Shown: positions 19,613 through 28,441, numbered from the stretch's first letter. The stretch is DNA of 64,000 bases from Rhizobium sp. 18055 (GCF_902706285.1 NZ_CACSKD010000001.1:558001-622000), one strand, 5' to 3'. Program-made: numbers and translations. Notes: a model not told the origin generated them from the letters alone.

Positions 19613-21238
19613 CTAAGGTTGTGCTATTTCGCCTTTGGCCGCGCGGTAGGCCTGCAGATAGCCGCGTGCGACAGCTCGGATGGCTCGGCCGATAGAGGTG
19701 TAAGCCTCATCGGGCAGATTGGCGAAGGACACACGCACCGACCAGTTCGGTGCCTCGAAGCCTGATCCGTTCAGAACCACGATGCCGTGGTCTTCGGCGA
19801 GCTTGAAGGCGATGTCGAGCGGGTGAATATTCTGCTTCACCCAATCGGTGACGTCATCGCCAACGTATTTGCGCGCCCAGAACTCGTAGTCGATAATGCC
19901 GTAGTAGCGATCGAAGTAGGGGCGCGCCTGAAACTCGATGCCCATTCCGTCCATGAGTTTGTGGAAGCGTTTTTCGCAGATCGCCATGCAGGCTTTCTGA
20001 TAGACCTTGTTGTCATCCAGCATCTCGACGAGACCGAACAACGACATCATCACCTGTTGCGGCAAGGAGAGGCCGGCGGTGTGGTTGAGCGCCACGTCAC
20101 GGCTGTCGGCCACGATACGGTCGATGAACTTGATGTCGCGCGGCTTGAGCGTCAGGGCCTTGTATCGCTCGTCAAGGAGCTTTTTGGTTGGCTCCGGCAA
20201 TGCCTGGATCATCTTGTCGAAGATGTTGTCCTGAGCGACCGCTACCACGCCGAGCCGCCAGCCGGTGCAACCGAAATACTTGGAATAGGAATAGACGCCG
20301 ATCGTATTGTGCGGCAGGTGCCCCATCACCGATTCAAAGTTCGGCACGAAGGTACCGTAGACATCGTCGGTCAGGATCATCAGATCCGGCCGCTTGTTGT
20401 TCACGAACTTGACCAGCCGATCCATCGATTCCGGGTCGAGCGCGACCGCCGACGGGTTTCCGGGGTTGACAATGAACAGCGCCTTGACCGTTTTGTCTTC
20501 CAGGGGACGCAGGTCTTCGTCGGTGAGTTGGAAGCGATCCTCGGCCTCAGCCGAAATGTGGATCTGCTTGAGCGCGTAGTCTTCCAGATGCGGCATTTCC
20601 AGATATGGCGTGAAAATCGGCGTCACCAGCGCGATGGTGTCGCCGGCATTCAGGAGCCGTGCATTCTTAAGTGCCTTGAAAATGTAGCACATCGCCGCGG
20701 TGCCACCTTCGACCGGATAAAGGTCGAACTTCGCGCTCGGTCTATGACCTGCGCACATCGCCCACATCAGGTACTCGTGGGTAATCGCTTCGTTATGAAC
20801 GAGAGAGCGATCGGGCACAGGATAGTGATCGCCGATGATGGAGTCGGTCAACTCGTTGACGAAAGTGTCGGGATCGAAAGCGAACTTCTTGATGGCGAAA
20901 TCGACCACATCGCCAAGCGTCTCGGCGCCCGGCGTGTCCACATCGCCCTTGCGCCTTTCGGCAAACGCCTTGAGCCTCTTGTAGCACCCTTCGAGGGGAG
21001 GCATTCCGGCGAGCCCGGCCTCCTCGTCGAAAGACATTCTTTTGGATTCGGTGAGTGCAAACTGCCCGAGCAGGAAGAAAGCCTCGCGGGCACGCGTAGC
21101 AATCCAGTTCGGATTGCCCCGACCGGCGTTCAGATAGGTGCGGTTGGATTTGTCCGCCTGCGCCAGCCTGATGAGTTCGTCCTTGATTTCGAACGGGCTA
21201 AGGTCTTCGAACTTGGCGTAAACACCAGCGTCGGCCAT
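19613..21238 (-). CDS. asdA: Bifunctional aspartate aminotransferase / aspartate 4-decarboxylase
   Basis: A 541-residue PLP enzyme of aminotransferase class I/II fold that removes the beta-carboxyl of L-aspartate to give L-alanine and CO2. The PLP lysine is Lys320 in YSYSKYFGCTGWRLG; upstream are the cofactor contacts LIVNPGNPSAVALDP and LMILTDDVYGTF. The long N-terminal part (~130 residues before the aminotransferase core) is characteristic of this enzyme compared with ordinary aspartate aminotransferases. The ATG at 21238 is preceded by GAGGAG with a 6-base spacer, which rules out the in-frame codon at 21256. It pairs functionally with aspT. Confidence 0.93.
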   Translation of the reverse strand: MADAGVYAKFEDLSPFEIKDELIRLAQADKSNRTYLNAGRGNPNWIATRAREAFFLLGQFALTESKRMSFDEEAGLAGMPPLEGCYKRLKAFAERRKGDVDTPGAETLGDVVDFAIKKFAFDPDTFVNELTDSIIGDHYPVPDRSLVHNEAITHEYLMWAMCAGHRPSAKFDLYPVEGGTAAMCYIFKALKNARLLNAGDTIALVTPIFTPYLEMPHLEDYALKQIHISAEAEDRFQLTDEDLRPLEDKTVKALFIVNPGNPSAVALDPESMDRLVKFVNNKRPDLMILTDDVYGTFVPNFESVMGHLPHNTIGVYSYSKYFGCTGWRLGVVAVAQDNIFDKMIQALPEPTKKLLDERYKALTLKPRDIKFIDRIVADSRDVALNHTAGLSLPQQVMMSLFGLVEMLDDNKVYQKACMAICEKRFHKLMDGMGIEFQARPYFDRYYGIIDYEFWARKYVGDDVTDWVKQNIHPLDIAFKLAEDHGIVVLNGSGFEAPNWSVRVSFANLPDEAYTSIGRAIRAVARGYLQAYRAAKGEIAQP

Positions 21239-21551
21239 CACAGTCTCCTCGAACAATGAATGATGGGCGAATGGTGGCTTGGGCTGGTGTCACAGGGAAG
21301 TATGTTACAGGGCTGGTTGGCGCAACATACGGTATGCTACGGGAGCAGGTCCGACTGTTGATCGGCATCAGGATGCCAGCCTCTCGGGGAAACCCGGGTG
21401 ACGGTGCTGTCGGAGACAGCGATCATGGCGCACGAAACTCGGTCATGCATTACACTGGACAATATGAGCATTTCGGCCTTGAAGCTCCAGTCGCTTCAAA
21501 GCGCGATGCGGTGACCACCGCAACAAAAGGGCGTTTCGCCACGCGACGGCA
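21239..21551 (-). other. asdA promoter region
   Basis: A 313-nt gap between asdA and the channel gene, both on the minus strand. It contains site B (21322-21340) and an isolated half-site GTATGTTAC at 21300-21308. No gene is recognised in the remainder. Confidence 0.5.
21322..21340 (-). promoter_or_regulatory. Shared island motif, site B
   Basis: GCAACATACGGTATGCTAC lies 83 nt upstream of the asdA ATG. Core CATACGGTATGCTAC on the + strand and CATACCGTATGTTGC on the minus strand. A further half-site GTATGTTAC lies at 21300-21308, closer to the gene. Confidence 0.55.
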
Positions 21552-22001
21552 TCAGCGATCACCATCGCCGGAGCGAAAGTAAAGCCGCTGTATGACAGCC
21601 ATCATCAGTGCGGTCGCCCATCCGAAGATGATCCAGCCGTTGACGGCCTCGAACACGGCGACCTGCCGCCATTCCTTGCCGAGGACAATATCACCATAGC
21701 CGACAGTGGTGAACGTGACAGTCGAAAAGTAGGCGGCATCTTCAAAGGAGGGGAGGACCCCGAATATCGTGAAGAACAACGCCCACAGGATGACGTCAAG
21801 CATGACCGGAACCAGGAGATAGATAATCCAGACGACGGTCACGAGGGTCGCGTTCCGCCTGAGATAGTCGGGATGCCTCGCCTCCATGCGACGGAAGATG
21901 CTAAGCCCCGCAGACATGAATATGGCCTGTATTGCAACGGTCGCGGCAATGAGTGCCGCCGCAATGAAGAGTCTTACGAGCACGGGGCCTCCCGATCGCA
22001 T
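21552..22001 (-). CDS. Two-helix potassium channel family protein
   Basis: A 149-residue membrane protein with the K+ selectivity filter TTVGYGD between two hydrophobic segments (Ion_trans_2 type), plus an N-terminal hydrophobic segment (LFIAAALIAATVAIQAIF). There is no RCK or cyclic-nucleotide domain, so gating is not apparent. The ATG at 22001 is chosen because the in-frame start at 22067 adds a polar segment and has no ribosome site; a start within the VLVRL segment is also possible. It is transcribed away from the unknown gene at 22259 and shares site C with it. Confidence 0.8.
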   Translation of the reverse strand: MRSGGPVLVRLFIAAALIAATVAIQAIFMSAGLSIFRRMEARHPDYLRRNATLVTVVWIIYLLVPVMLDVILWALFFTIFGVLPSFEDAAYFSTVTFTTVGYGDIVLGKEWRQVAVFEAVNGWIIFGWATALMMAVIQRLYFRSGDGDR

Positions 22002-22152
22002 TCTTCTGGAGTGGTCACTACTGGGATGAAGTCCATGTCGGTTCAATCCATTGACCAAAAACCCCATAAAAAGCAGAGCATTAGCGACAGGTAAGCGCGC
22101 AGGGTTTCGTCAACTTAGGCTCGTTGCACTTTTGGCAGGGAGGGCGACACGC

Positions 22153-22171
22153 GTAACATACCGTATCTTAC
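22153..22171 (+). promoter_or_regulatory. Shared island motif, site C
   Basis: GTAACATACCGTATCTTAC is an almost perfect palindrome in the divergent region. It is 87 nt upstream of the ATG at 22259 and about 151 nt upstream of the channel start. The minus-strand core reads GATACGGTATGTTAC. Confidence 0.6.
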
Positions 22172-22258
22172 CCCAGCCGCCGCGTATCATACTGCCTTCA
22201 GCCTCCTAAGCGCCCTATCATCGGGATCGATTATCAGATGAACTTGGAGGACGTTGAA

Positions 22259-22726
22259 ATGACATCAACAGAGACATCTGCACCCCAGTCGATGGCCACT
22301 GCCGAAAATCTACGCAAGCGAGCCCTTGAGCTGCAAATTGCCGAAATGGAGCGCGACGAGAAGATCAAGGCGCGGGAAGCGACGAAGCATTCCGAGTTCG
22401 TCGAGGATTTCTTTCGCAAGCACATTGGGGACAAGGAGCGCGCCATTATCAAGCGCCTGGTCATGAAGGCCGCGGCGGACGGCAAATACGAAGCGATGAT
22501 CTACAGTTTTCCGTCCACCTTCTGCGACGACGGAGGGCGCGCCATCAACAACAGTCTCCCGGGATGGCAAAAGACGCTGCAGGGAAAGGCGAAGGAAATC
22601 CTCGATTTGTTCGAGCAGATGGCCAAGCCGCAAGGGTACGGACTGAAAGCCATGATCATCAACTTTCCCGGGGGCATGCCGGGCGACGTTGGTCTTTTCC
22701 TGACATGGGAGCCGCCCATTGAATGA
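22259..22726 (+). CDS. Conserved-looking hypothetical protein
   Basis: A 155-residue soluble protein I do not recognise. The N-terminal ~55 residues are highly charged and helical (LRKRALELQIAEMERDEKIK), probably a coiled coil. The C-terminal half has a compact hydrophobic/Gly pattern (YEAMIYSFPS, GLKAMIINFPGGMPGDVG). No signal peptide, membrane segment or Cys pair is seen. The ATG at 22259 is fixed by GGAGG eight bases upstream; an ATG at 22238 lies before that site. It has its own promoter region with site C, so it is likely a member of the island's regulon. Confidence 0.65.
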   Translation: MTSTETSAPQSMATAENLRKRALELQIAEMERDEKIKAREATKHSEFVEDFFRKHIGDKERAIIKRLVMKAAADGKYEAMIYSFPSTFCDDGGRAINNSLPGWQKTLQGKAKEILDLFEQMAKPQGYGLKAMIINFPGGMPGDVGLFLTWEPPIE

Positions 22727-22957
22727 CCTCCCAGCGGGCTGACTGGAGGAAATGCCCAGTTGAAGCGATCGGGACCGCACTAAAGTTCTCGTCGGAGACG
22801 ATGGCTGGCGCATGGACGCCGGCCACTCGAAGTGGACCACGGAAATGACCACCCTAGCTCGCCCTCTGACTTGGCCATGAAGTCCCGGGCGAAAGGCGAT
22901 ATTCCCAGCCCTGTGACAACGGTCGCGTGCGCAGCTGCCACCCGCGACCGTCTCGAC

Positions 22958-23908
22958 CTATTCATGAACGACGGTCCAGTTGCTGCGGTCCGGGTTGAAC
23001 TCCTTGATCGCGGCAGCTTTCTCTTCTGTCTGTGGTCCGAGATCGCGTTGATAGATCAGGCTCATGCCATTGGCGATAAACGTCTGCACCCCGGTCACAC
23101 GGTATTTGACCGGCCAGGCGATCACCGCAAAGCCTGCCGTCATATGGCCGTTGACGATGTAGCTCTGCTTGCCGCCCAGCACATTTGCGCCCTGCCCGGT
23201 GAGGATGCGATAGCGATATCCGAAATAGCCCTCGCCTCGCTTGGCCTTGCCGAAGGCGGCCGTCTCGATCAATGCGCCTGCGGGACTGTCTTCTTCGTAA
23301 ATGCCCGGCTCCCAGTAAAGACCGTCACGCTGACCAGGGCTGCTGATCAGTTTCTGGGCATACTCGTAAATACCGTCGCTGTTGCGATCCTCGGACGCAT
23401 ATTCGTGCTGGGCCAGAACAAAGTCCCGTATGGTCTGTATGGTGGCCAACTCGTTCTCGCCAATGCGGCGGTTGACAATCTCCTCCAGCCCGGTTCGGGT
23501 GTCGAACGACCATTTTGCGCCCGTACCCTGAGACCCCGCGCCCTGAGACAACGGGAACGGCAAAGGCCAGAGCCTGTCGCCGATGGCAACGACCTTTCGC
23601 CCTCCAAGGTCCTCAAGAATGATCTGCCGCGCAGCACCCTCACGGAACAATCCGTAGGTGACCATCGCCTCGTTGCTGGCACGCAGCTTGTCGGCCTTGA
23701 GGCCAAGCAGGTTTGCCAGCCCATCGACATCGTTCGAAGCCAGCACGGCCTTCAACCGCTCGAGCGCCAGCTCTGGCGTATCGAACGACGGCATCGGACC
23801 GGTTGCTGCGAATTCCGCGAGGCTCGTCTGCGCCATCGACGAACTCGCGAACGTTAAGGGCAGGACAACGCCAACCAGCAAATGTATCAGCTTCAGTCGC
23901 AGTCTCAT
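22958..23908 (-). CDS. DUF2950 family exported protein
   Basis: A 316-residue protein with an N-terminal signal sequence (MRLRLKLIHLLVGVVLPLTF..., predicted cleavage near SMAQ) and a DUF2950-type body (FVLAQHEYASEDRNSDGIYEYAQ; GGKQSYIVNGHMTAGFAVIAWP). DUF2950 proteins are periplasmic and of unknown function, and are often encoded beside DUF3300 proteins, as here. GGAGG precedes the ATG at 23908. The gene starts 35 nt after the DUF3300 stop, so they are in one operon. Confidence 0.82.
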   Translation of the reverse strand: MRLRLKLIHLLVGVVLPLTFASSSMAQTSLAEFAATGPMPSFDTPELALERLKAVLASNDVDGLANLLGLKADKLRASNEAMVTYGLFREGAARQIILEDLGGRKVVAIGDRLWPLPFPLSQGAGSQGTGAKWSFDTRTGLEEIVNRRIGENELATIQTIRDFVLAQHEYASEDRNSDGIYEYAQKLISSPGQRDGLYWEPGIYEEDSPAGALIETAAFGKAKRGEGYFGYRYRILTGQGANVLGGKQSYIVNGHMTAGFAVIAWPVKYRVTGVQTFIANGMSLIYQRDLGPQTEEKAAAIKEFNPDRSNWTVVHE

Positions 23909-23943
23909 GGTTGCCTCCATTGTCTCGGGAAACCGATCAGATC

Positions 23944-25323
23944 TTATCTTCGTCCACCGCCACGCCCGCCACCGCCACGCCCGCCGCCGCCACCTTGGTG
24001 TCTCGGTGGTGGACGGGTATGGGCCCGTGGCGCGCCGCGTTGCCCGCCGCCCATGCTTTGCCCGCCGCGCTGGGAGGCAACCGCCTCGCGACGGCCGGAC
24101 TGCACATTGCCAAGAGCACTGGACTGCCTTGGGCGATTGTCAGGCCGCGCCGCCATCTTTGGTGCGCTGGAATTGCGTTTTGCGCTTGCAGCCGGCTTCG
24201 ACGAACGGTTGGCCGCGTTGGCCGGACGGGTGTCAGGGCGGGCAGCGTTCGGCCGGTTCGCCGTTGGTTTGTTGACCTTCGACTTGGCGTTACCCTTCAG
24301 CCCATCGACTGTGCCCTTGCGAATATCGTCGGCACGCGCCGCGGTATTCCTGGCTCCCGGCCCAAGGTTGCCTTTGCGGTCGCTCACCTTGTTTTTCAGC
24401 TGGTTGCGATTGTCCGACTGGAGGCTGGACTTGATTGACGACCGATCGAGATCCCCGAGCTGCGCCCTGTCGATGCTCAGCTTGCTGCGATCGACCTTCG
24501 TCCAATCGACATCGTTCCAATTCACCTTGCCGCTGAAGTTTCTATCGTTGAAGCAATTCTTGCAGTCGATATCGACATCGCCGCGCCAGTTGCCGCCCCA
24601 GACACCCCAATCGTCCCAGTTGACGATGGCAGCCCATGCGACGCCCGTAACCGCGCCGGCGAAAAAGGCCGCACCTGGGTAATAGTAGCTGTCATAGGAG
24701 TCGGGATAATAGGAGATCGGTTCAACCGCATAGCCGGGCTGATACAGCATCTCCGGCGCATATTGCGGTATGTAGATCTTCTCCGGGTTGGTTGGCCGAA
24801 TGATGACATTGTCGTTCTCGGTGACGACAGTCACCTTGTCGTCGGTCTTGATAATGTTCTTCGCAATCGCTTCGTCACGCAGCTGCTGGATGGCGATCAA
24901 CACGTCCTTTTGCTGATTGGTGAGCGCATCGCCAAGCGACTGCGTCCAATCGAGATCGTCGCTCATCATCTTGACGATATCAGGATAATTGAGCAGCGAG
25001 ATGACGCTGCCGTCCCAGTCGTCTTTCGGCTTCAGCGCAGAACTCTTCTTCTTTGCCTCAAGGAAGCGTTGCGCCTCGACGATCTGCAACGGGAACAGTG
25101 ACGCTGCCGAAATCGCCGCAACCAATTCATCCGGGTAGAGCGCGATGCGCGCCACCAGGATCGCCAGCTCGTCGTCAGAGAGCAGATCGGTCTCGACGGC
25201 CTCTGCCGCCGCGGGCTTGGGCGCTGGTGTTGGCGTCTGTGAATAAGCGAAGGGACCGGGCAGCATCGAGATGATGGCTAGCGCCGCGAACCCGGTGGTC
25301 AATCTGAACGATCTTGCTGTCAT
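23944..25323 (-). CDS. DUF3300 family exported protein with RGG-rich tail
   Basis: A 459-residue exported protein. After a signal peptide (LTTGFAALAIISMLPGPFAYSQ) comes the DUF3300 domain (ELAILVARIALYPDELVAAI; DWDGSVISLLNYPDIVKMM; YIPQYAPEMLYQPGY). A hydrophobic patch at FFAGAVTGVAWAAIVNWDDW may contact membrane. The last ~150 residues are low-complexity, rich in Ser/Asn/Arg/Ala and ending in repeated GGGGRGGGRR. Function is unknown; the partner gene is DUF2950. The ATG at 25323 is chosen because the signal peptide starts there; an in-frame start at 25371 would bury it. Confidence 0.82.
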   Translation of the reverse strand: MTARSFRLTTGFAALAIISMLPGPFAYSQTPTPAPKPAAAEAVETDLLSDDELAILVARIALYPDELVAAISAASLFPLQIVEAQRFLEAKKKSSALKPKDDWDGSVISLLNYPDIVKMMSDDLDWTQSLGDALTNQQKDVLIAIQQLRDEAIAKNIIKTDDKVTVVTENDNVIIRPTNPEKIYIPQYAPEMLYQPGYAVEPISYYPDSYDSYYYPGAAFFAGAVTGVAWAAIVNWDDWGVWGGNWRGDVDIDCKNCFNDRNFSGKVNWNDVDWTKVDRSKLSIDRAQLGDLDRSSIKSSLQSDNRNQLKNKVSDRKGNLGPGARNTAARADDIRKGTVDGLKGNAKSKVNKPTANRPNAARPDTRPANAANRSSKPAASAKRNSSAPKMAARPDNRPRQSSALGNVQSGRREAVASQRGGQSMGGGQRGAPRAHTRPPPRHQGGGGGRGGGGRGGGRR

Positions 25324-25367
25324 GACGCATCGACCTTCCTGTTCAAAATGGCAATAAACACTCCAGC

Positions 25368-25685
25368 TCAACGCGATCGAGGTTTGGCCTCTTCGGGTCG
25401 TCTGAGAACCACGACATTTGATTGGGCCAGCGCCTCGCCGATTTCGTTGACCAGCGCGTCCGCCAAACCTTCGTACTCCTGCCGGCGCACCGTTCTCTCG
25501 TTGTGAGGAAGATCGTCGATGCGTGCGAGTGTCTCTACGACCGCCGCAAGATCTTCACACATGCTGCGGAACGCCTCACTCACGCGAAACAGATGCTGGA
25601 CCTTGCTGGCTTGATCAGGAAAATTCGCCTCCGCCACGGCGAGAGCAGACATTCGCGGCGAATAGCTTTTTCCCCAGGTCATCAC
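25368..25685 (-). CDS. Small helical hypothetical protein
   Basis: A 105-residue protein with no recognised family. It is predicted almost entirely helical (VSEAFRSMCEDLAAVVETLA; EYEGLADALVNEIGEAL) and soluble, and ends in a basic tail. It is the first gene of an operon with DUF3300 and DUF2950 (44 nt gap) and has site D 68 nt upstream. It resembles the 68-residue protein at 29612-29818 in the spacing of its two helices. The start may be the second Met or Met12; the ATG at 25685 is kept as the longest. Confidence 0.55.
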   Translation of the reverse strand: MMTWGKSYSPRMSALAVAEANFPDQASKVQHLFRVSEAFRSMCEDLAAVVETLARIDDLPHNERTVRRQEYEGLADALVNEIGEALAQSNVVVLRRPEEAKPRSR

Positions 25686-25753
25686 AGCCCCCCGCTGTCA
25701 GGTTCACGCCGTGCAGGCAGGAACATTGTATTGCGGTTGCTCGGATTGCAGAC

Positions 25754-25772
25754 GTAACATACGCGAACCTAC
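25754..25772 (-). promoter_or_regulatory. Shared island motif, site D
   Basis: GTAACATACGCGAACCTAC; the minus-strand core reads GTTCGCGTATGTTAC. It lies 68 nt upstream of the ATG at 25685. One half is perfect, the other degenerate. Confidence 0.45.
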
Positions 25773-25917
25773 GCACCAGGGCATTCGCCATGCCGCTTTC
25801 GCCGACAAACCGGCCCCACTCTATCGATGTCCATGACGCGCCCGCCCACGGCAGGATAAAAAGCTGGAGCCTTCCGTTCGAGCGACGTGACGACCACTCG
25901 GGCCCAACCAATCCGAT

Positions 25918-25936
25918 AGATGTTACGTGATGCTAC
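25918..25936 (+). promoter_or_regulatory. Shared island motif, site E
   Basis: AGATGTTACGTGATGCTAC, containing the direct repeat GATGTTAC-GT-GATGCTAC. It differs from site F at one base over 21 positions (25916-25936 against 30063-30083). It lies 87 nt upstream of the GTG at 26024. Confidence 0.6.
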
Positions 25937-26023
25937 GGGCTTCCGGGTTCCCGCGGGTCTAGTGTTTTTCCGTACTCGTTGCGGTCAGTGAGTTCGGGCA
26001 TTCGCCGCCGAAAAGGAGGAGCC

Positions 26024-26365
26024 GTGTTTCTCGACTATTTTGCGCTGGGCGTGCTGGTTTTCGTCGTGATCACGTTGTTCTACGCAGTGATTGCAATCCA
26101 CGACATTCCGCATCTGATAGCAAAGGCACGAAACCACCCGCATCAGGACGCGATCCATGTCGCCGGATGGGTCAGCCTCTTCACGCTTCATGCCATCTGG
26201 CCGTTCCTGTTCATCTGGGCAACGATTTACCGCGAGGATCGTGGCTGGGGCATCGGTACCGATGGAAAGCTGTCGCCGGAGGCGGAGGCAAACGCTGAAA
26301 TTGCCCGCCTGCATGGACGGATCGCAGAACTCGAAGCGCAAGCGCCGGAGAAGGAGAACGCCTGA
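26024..26365 (+). CDS. DUF3302 family inner-membrane protein (YiaW-like)
   Basis: A 113-residue membrane protein with two hydrophobic helices (FALGVLVFVVITLFYAVIAI; VAGWVSLFTLHAIWPFLFIW) and a C-terminal charged helix. This is the DUF3302 pattern of E. coli YiaW/YibI, which accompany the HlyD-like YiaV/YibH. It uses GTG at 26024, directly behind AGGAGG (26014-26019); upstream in-frame codons lack a ribosome site. Its stop overlaps the next start (TGATG). Confidence 0.8.
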   Translation: MFLDYFALGVLVFVVITLFYAVIAIHDIPHLIAKARNHPHQDAIHVAGWVSLFTLHAIWPFLFIWATIYREDRGWGIGTDGKLSPEAEANAEIARLHGRIAELEAQAPEKENA

Positions 26366-27522
26366 TGGACCTGCTCCTCATCCTCACATATGCAGCAATC
26401 TGCTATGCGGTCTTCAAGATATTCCGAATTCCGGTAAACCAGTGGACGCTTGCCACTGCCGTCCTCGGCGGAATTTTTCTGATCGCCAGCTTGCTGCTCC
26501 TGATGAGCTATAACCACCCTTACACGAGCGACGCGCGCATCTACTTTACCTCGGCTCCCGTTATTCCCGTGGTGGGTGGCCAGGTTGTGGATGTGCCGGT
26601 GACACCGAACTCACCGCTGAAGAAGGGCGACGTTCTTTTCCGTATCGACCCCCGCCCCTACCAGTTCACGGTGGATCAGAAGAAGGCCGCGCTGGCTGAA
26701 GCCAAGCAGACGGTGCTGCAGCTGAAGGCAGCATTTGACGGCGCCAACGCAGCCGTGGCCGGCGCCGAAGCCTCGAGAGACAGATCGTTGCAGGCATTCC
26801 AGAAATTCCAGCAATCGAACGAGAACTCGAAATCGAGCGGCAAAGGCGCCGTTTATTCCGAACTCGAAGTCGAGAACAGGCGAGGCATCTACCTGACGTC
26901 GGAAGCGGCCGTCGATACCGCGCGCGCCCAGGCCGCGCAGGCAAGGCTTGCCTACGAATCCGAAATAAACGGCACGAACCCCACGGTCGCGCGGCTACAG
27001 GCCGAACTCGGCAATGCCGAGTACGATCTCGAACAGACCACGGTCCGCGCACCGAGCGCCGGCTACGTGACGCAGGTCTTTCTCCGTCCGGGAATGATGG
27101 CAAACCCGCTGCCGTTTCGGCCGGTGATGGTGTTCATCAACAGCGAGGACCAGATGCTGGCTGCGGCCTTCATCCAGAACTCGCTCCAGCGTGTGCAGGC
27201 CGGCGATGAGGCAGAGGTGGCATTCACGGCGGTCCCCGGCAAGATCTTCAAAGCGCGGGTGCAGGGGATCATCGATGTGATGTCCCAGGGCCAGTTACAG
27301 CCGACCGGCGCACTGATCGACCCGCAATCGCCCGAACGCGTATCGCCCGGGCAAACGCTCGCCCGCATTGAGCTGCTGGAGAGCACCGAGGACTATCAGC
27401 TGCCCGGCGGTGTGGTCGCCGAAGTGGCTGTCTACACACATCACTGGCACCACGTTGCCATCCTCCGAAAGGTACTTCTGCGGATGAGCAGCTGGATGAA
27501 TTACGTGTTCCTCGAGCACTGA
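26365..27522 (+). CDS. HlyD-family membrane fusion protein (YiaV-like)
   Basis: A 385-residue periplasmic adaptor. Two N-terminal hydrophobic segments (LLILTYAAICYAVFKIF; VLGGIFLIASLLLLMSY) are followed by a biotinyl-lipoyl-like half (VVGGQVVDVPVTPNSPLKKGDVLF), a coiled-coil hairpin (~residues 105-200) and a second beta domain (GYVTQVFLRPGMMANPLPF). No inner-membrane pump gene is adjacent; the two-TM N-terminus together with DUF3302 matches the E. coli YiaVW pair, linked to envelope/lipid homeostasis. Translation is coupled to DUF3302. Confidence 0.85.
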   Translation: MDLLLILTYAAICYAVFKIFRIPVNQWTLATAVLGGIFLIASLLLLMSYNHPYTSDARIYFTSAPVIPVVGGQVVDVPVTPNSPLKKGDVLFRIDPRPYQFTVDQKKAALAEAKQTVLQLKAAFDGANAAVAGAEASRDRSLQAFQKFQQSNENSKSSGKGAVYSELEVENRRGIYLTSEAAVDTARAQAAQARLAYESEINGTNPTVARLQAELGNAEYDLEQTTVRAPSAGYVTQVFLRPGMMANPLPFRPVMVFINSEDQMLAAAFIQNSLQRVQAGDEAEVAFTAVPGKIFKARVQGIIDVMSQGQLQPTGALIDPQSPERVSPGQTLARIELLESTEDYQLPGGVVAEVAVYTHHWHHVAILRKVLLRMSSWMNYVFLEH

Positions 27523-27559
27523 CGCGGCTTCCACTGAGGAGTCTTATGGAGGGAAAGTC

Positions 27560-28402
27560 ATGGACGAGATGCATGATCTGAAAAACCCGGAGACCGAGGC
27601 AAATCCCGACGGCAAGAACAAGCGAAAGCAGAAGTCATGGGACTATGAAAAGGAGATGGGCCGCCTGCAGGTCGAACTGGCCCATTTGCAGGCATGGGTG
27701 AAGAAATCCGGCGCAAGAATTGTCATCGTCTTCGAAGGCCGCGATGCCGCCGGCAAGGGCGGAATGATCAAGCGCATCACCGAAAAAGTCAGTCCGCGCG
27801 TCTTTCGCGTCATCGCCCTTCCTGCCCCAACTGATCGCGAGAAATCACAGATCTACATGCAGCGCTACATCGCCCATATGCCGGCAGCCGGCGAGATCGT
27901 CATCTTCGATCGCAGCTGGTACAACCGCGCGGGCGTCGATCGCGTCATGGGCTTCTGCAGCGAAAAGAAGGTGCAGCGCTTTCTCGAACTGGCGCCGCGC
28001 TTCGAGGCGGCCATCGTCGAGAGCGGCGTCACGCTGCTGAAATACTTCCTGACGGTCAGCGAAGACGAACAGGAGCGCCGCTTCAAGCGAAGGATCGACG
28101 ATCCGGTCCGGCAGTGGAAACTCAGCCCGATGGATGTCGAATCCTACCAGAAGTGGTGGGACTATACGCGCGCTTACGACGAGATGCTGCGAATGACCGA
28201 CAGCAACCACGCACCATGGTGGACCGTCCCCTCCGATGACAAGAAGCGTGCGCGGATCAACTGCATTTCCCACATCCTGCAATCCATCCCTTATGAACGC
28301 GTGAAGTTCGACGCCCCCGATCTCGGCAAGCGTCAAAAGCGGCCGTCGAGCTTCGTGGAGGATCACAGTGTCCGTCGCGTCGTACCAGAAACCACGTCGT
28401 GA
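27560..28402 (+). CDS. ppk2: Polyphosphate kinase 2
   Basis: A 280-residue PPK2-family enzyme that transfers phosphate between polyphosphate and nucleoside di- or monophosphates. Walker A is EGRDAAGKGGMIKRI, the lid/Walker B region is FDRSWYNRAGVDRVMGFC, and the C-terminal part has DDKKRARINCISHIL. The single-domain length and the RDAAGKGG/SWYNRAG pair mark a classic PPK2. It is the third gene of the DUF3302 operon, 37 nt after the HlyD gene. Polyphosphate metabolism fits a stress role for the operon. Confidence 0.92.
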   Translation: MDEMHDLKNPETEANPDGKNKRKQKSWDYEKEMGRLQVELAHLQAWVKKSGARIVIVFEGRDAAGKGGMIKRITEKVSPRVFRVIALPAPTDREKSQIYMQRYIAHMPAAGEIVIFDRSWYNRAGVDRVMGFCSEKKVQRFLELAPRFEAAIVESGVTLLKYFLTVSEDEQERRFKRRIDDPVRQWKLSPMDVESYQKWWDYTRAYDEMLRMTDSNHAPWWTVPSDDKKRARINCISHILQSIPYERVKFDAPDLGKRQKRPSSFVEDHSVRRVVPETTS

Positions 28403-28441
28403 AACCGACGTCAGAGCTGAATGCGGGGGCGGGATGCGACG

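Larger units (their letters stand above)
25686..26023. other. Divergent promoter region with two shared motifs
   Basis: This 338-nt stretch separates the minus-strand DUF3300 operon from the plus-strand DUF3302 operon. It contains site D, serving leftward transcription, and site E, serving rightward transcription. No gene is recognised in it; a minus-strand frame at 25615-25911 overlaps the small gene and has no ribosome site. Confidence 0.5.

Noticed and set aside
23882..24682. Pro-rich plus-strand frame opposite DUF3300
   Set aside because: Produced by the antisense of the Gly/Arg-rich tail of the DUF3300 protein.
25615..25911. 98-residue minus-strand frame
   Set aside because: It overlaps the small helical gene out of frame, has no ribosome site and covers site D.
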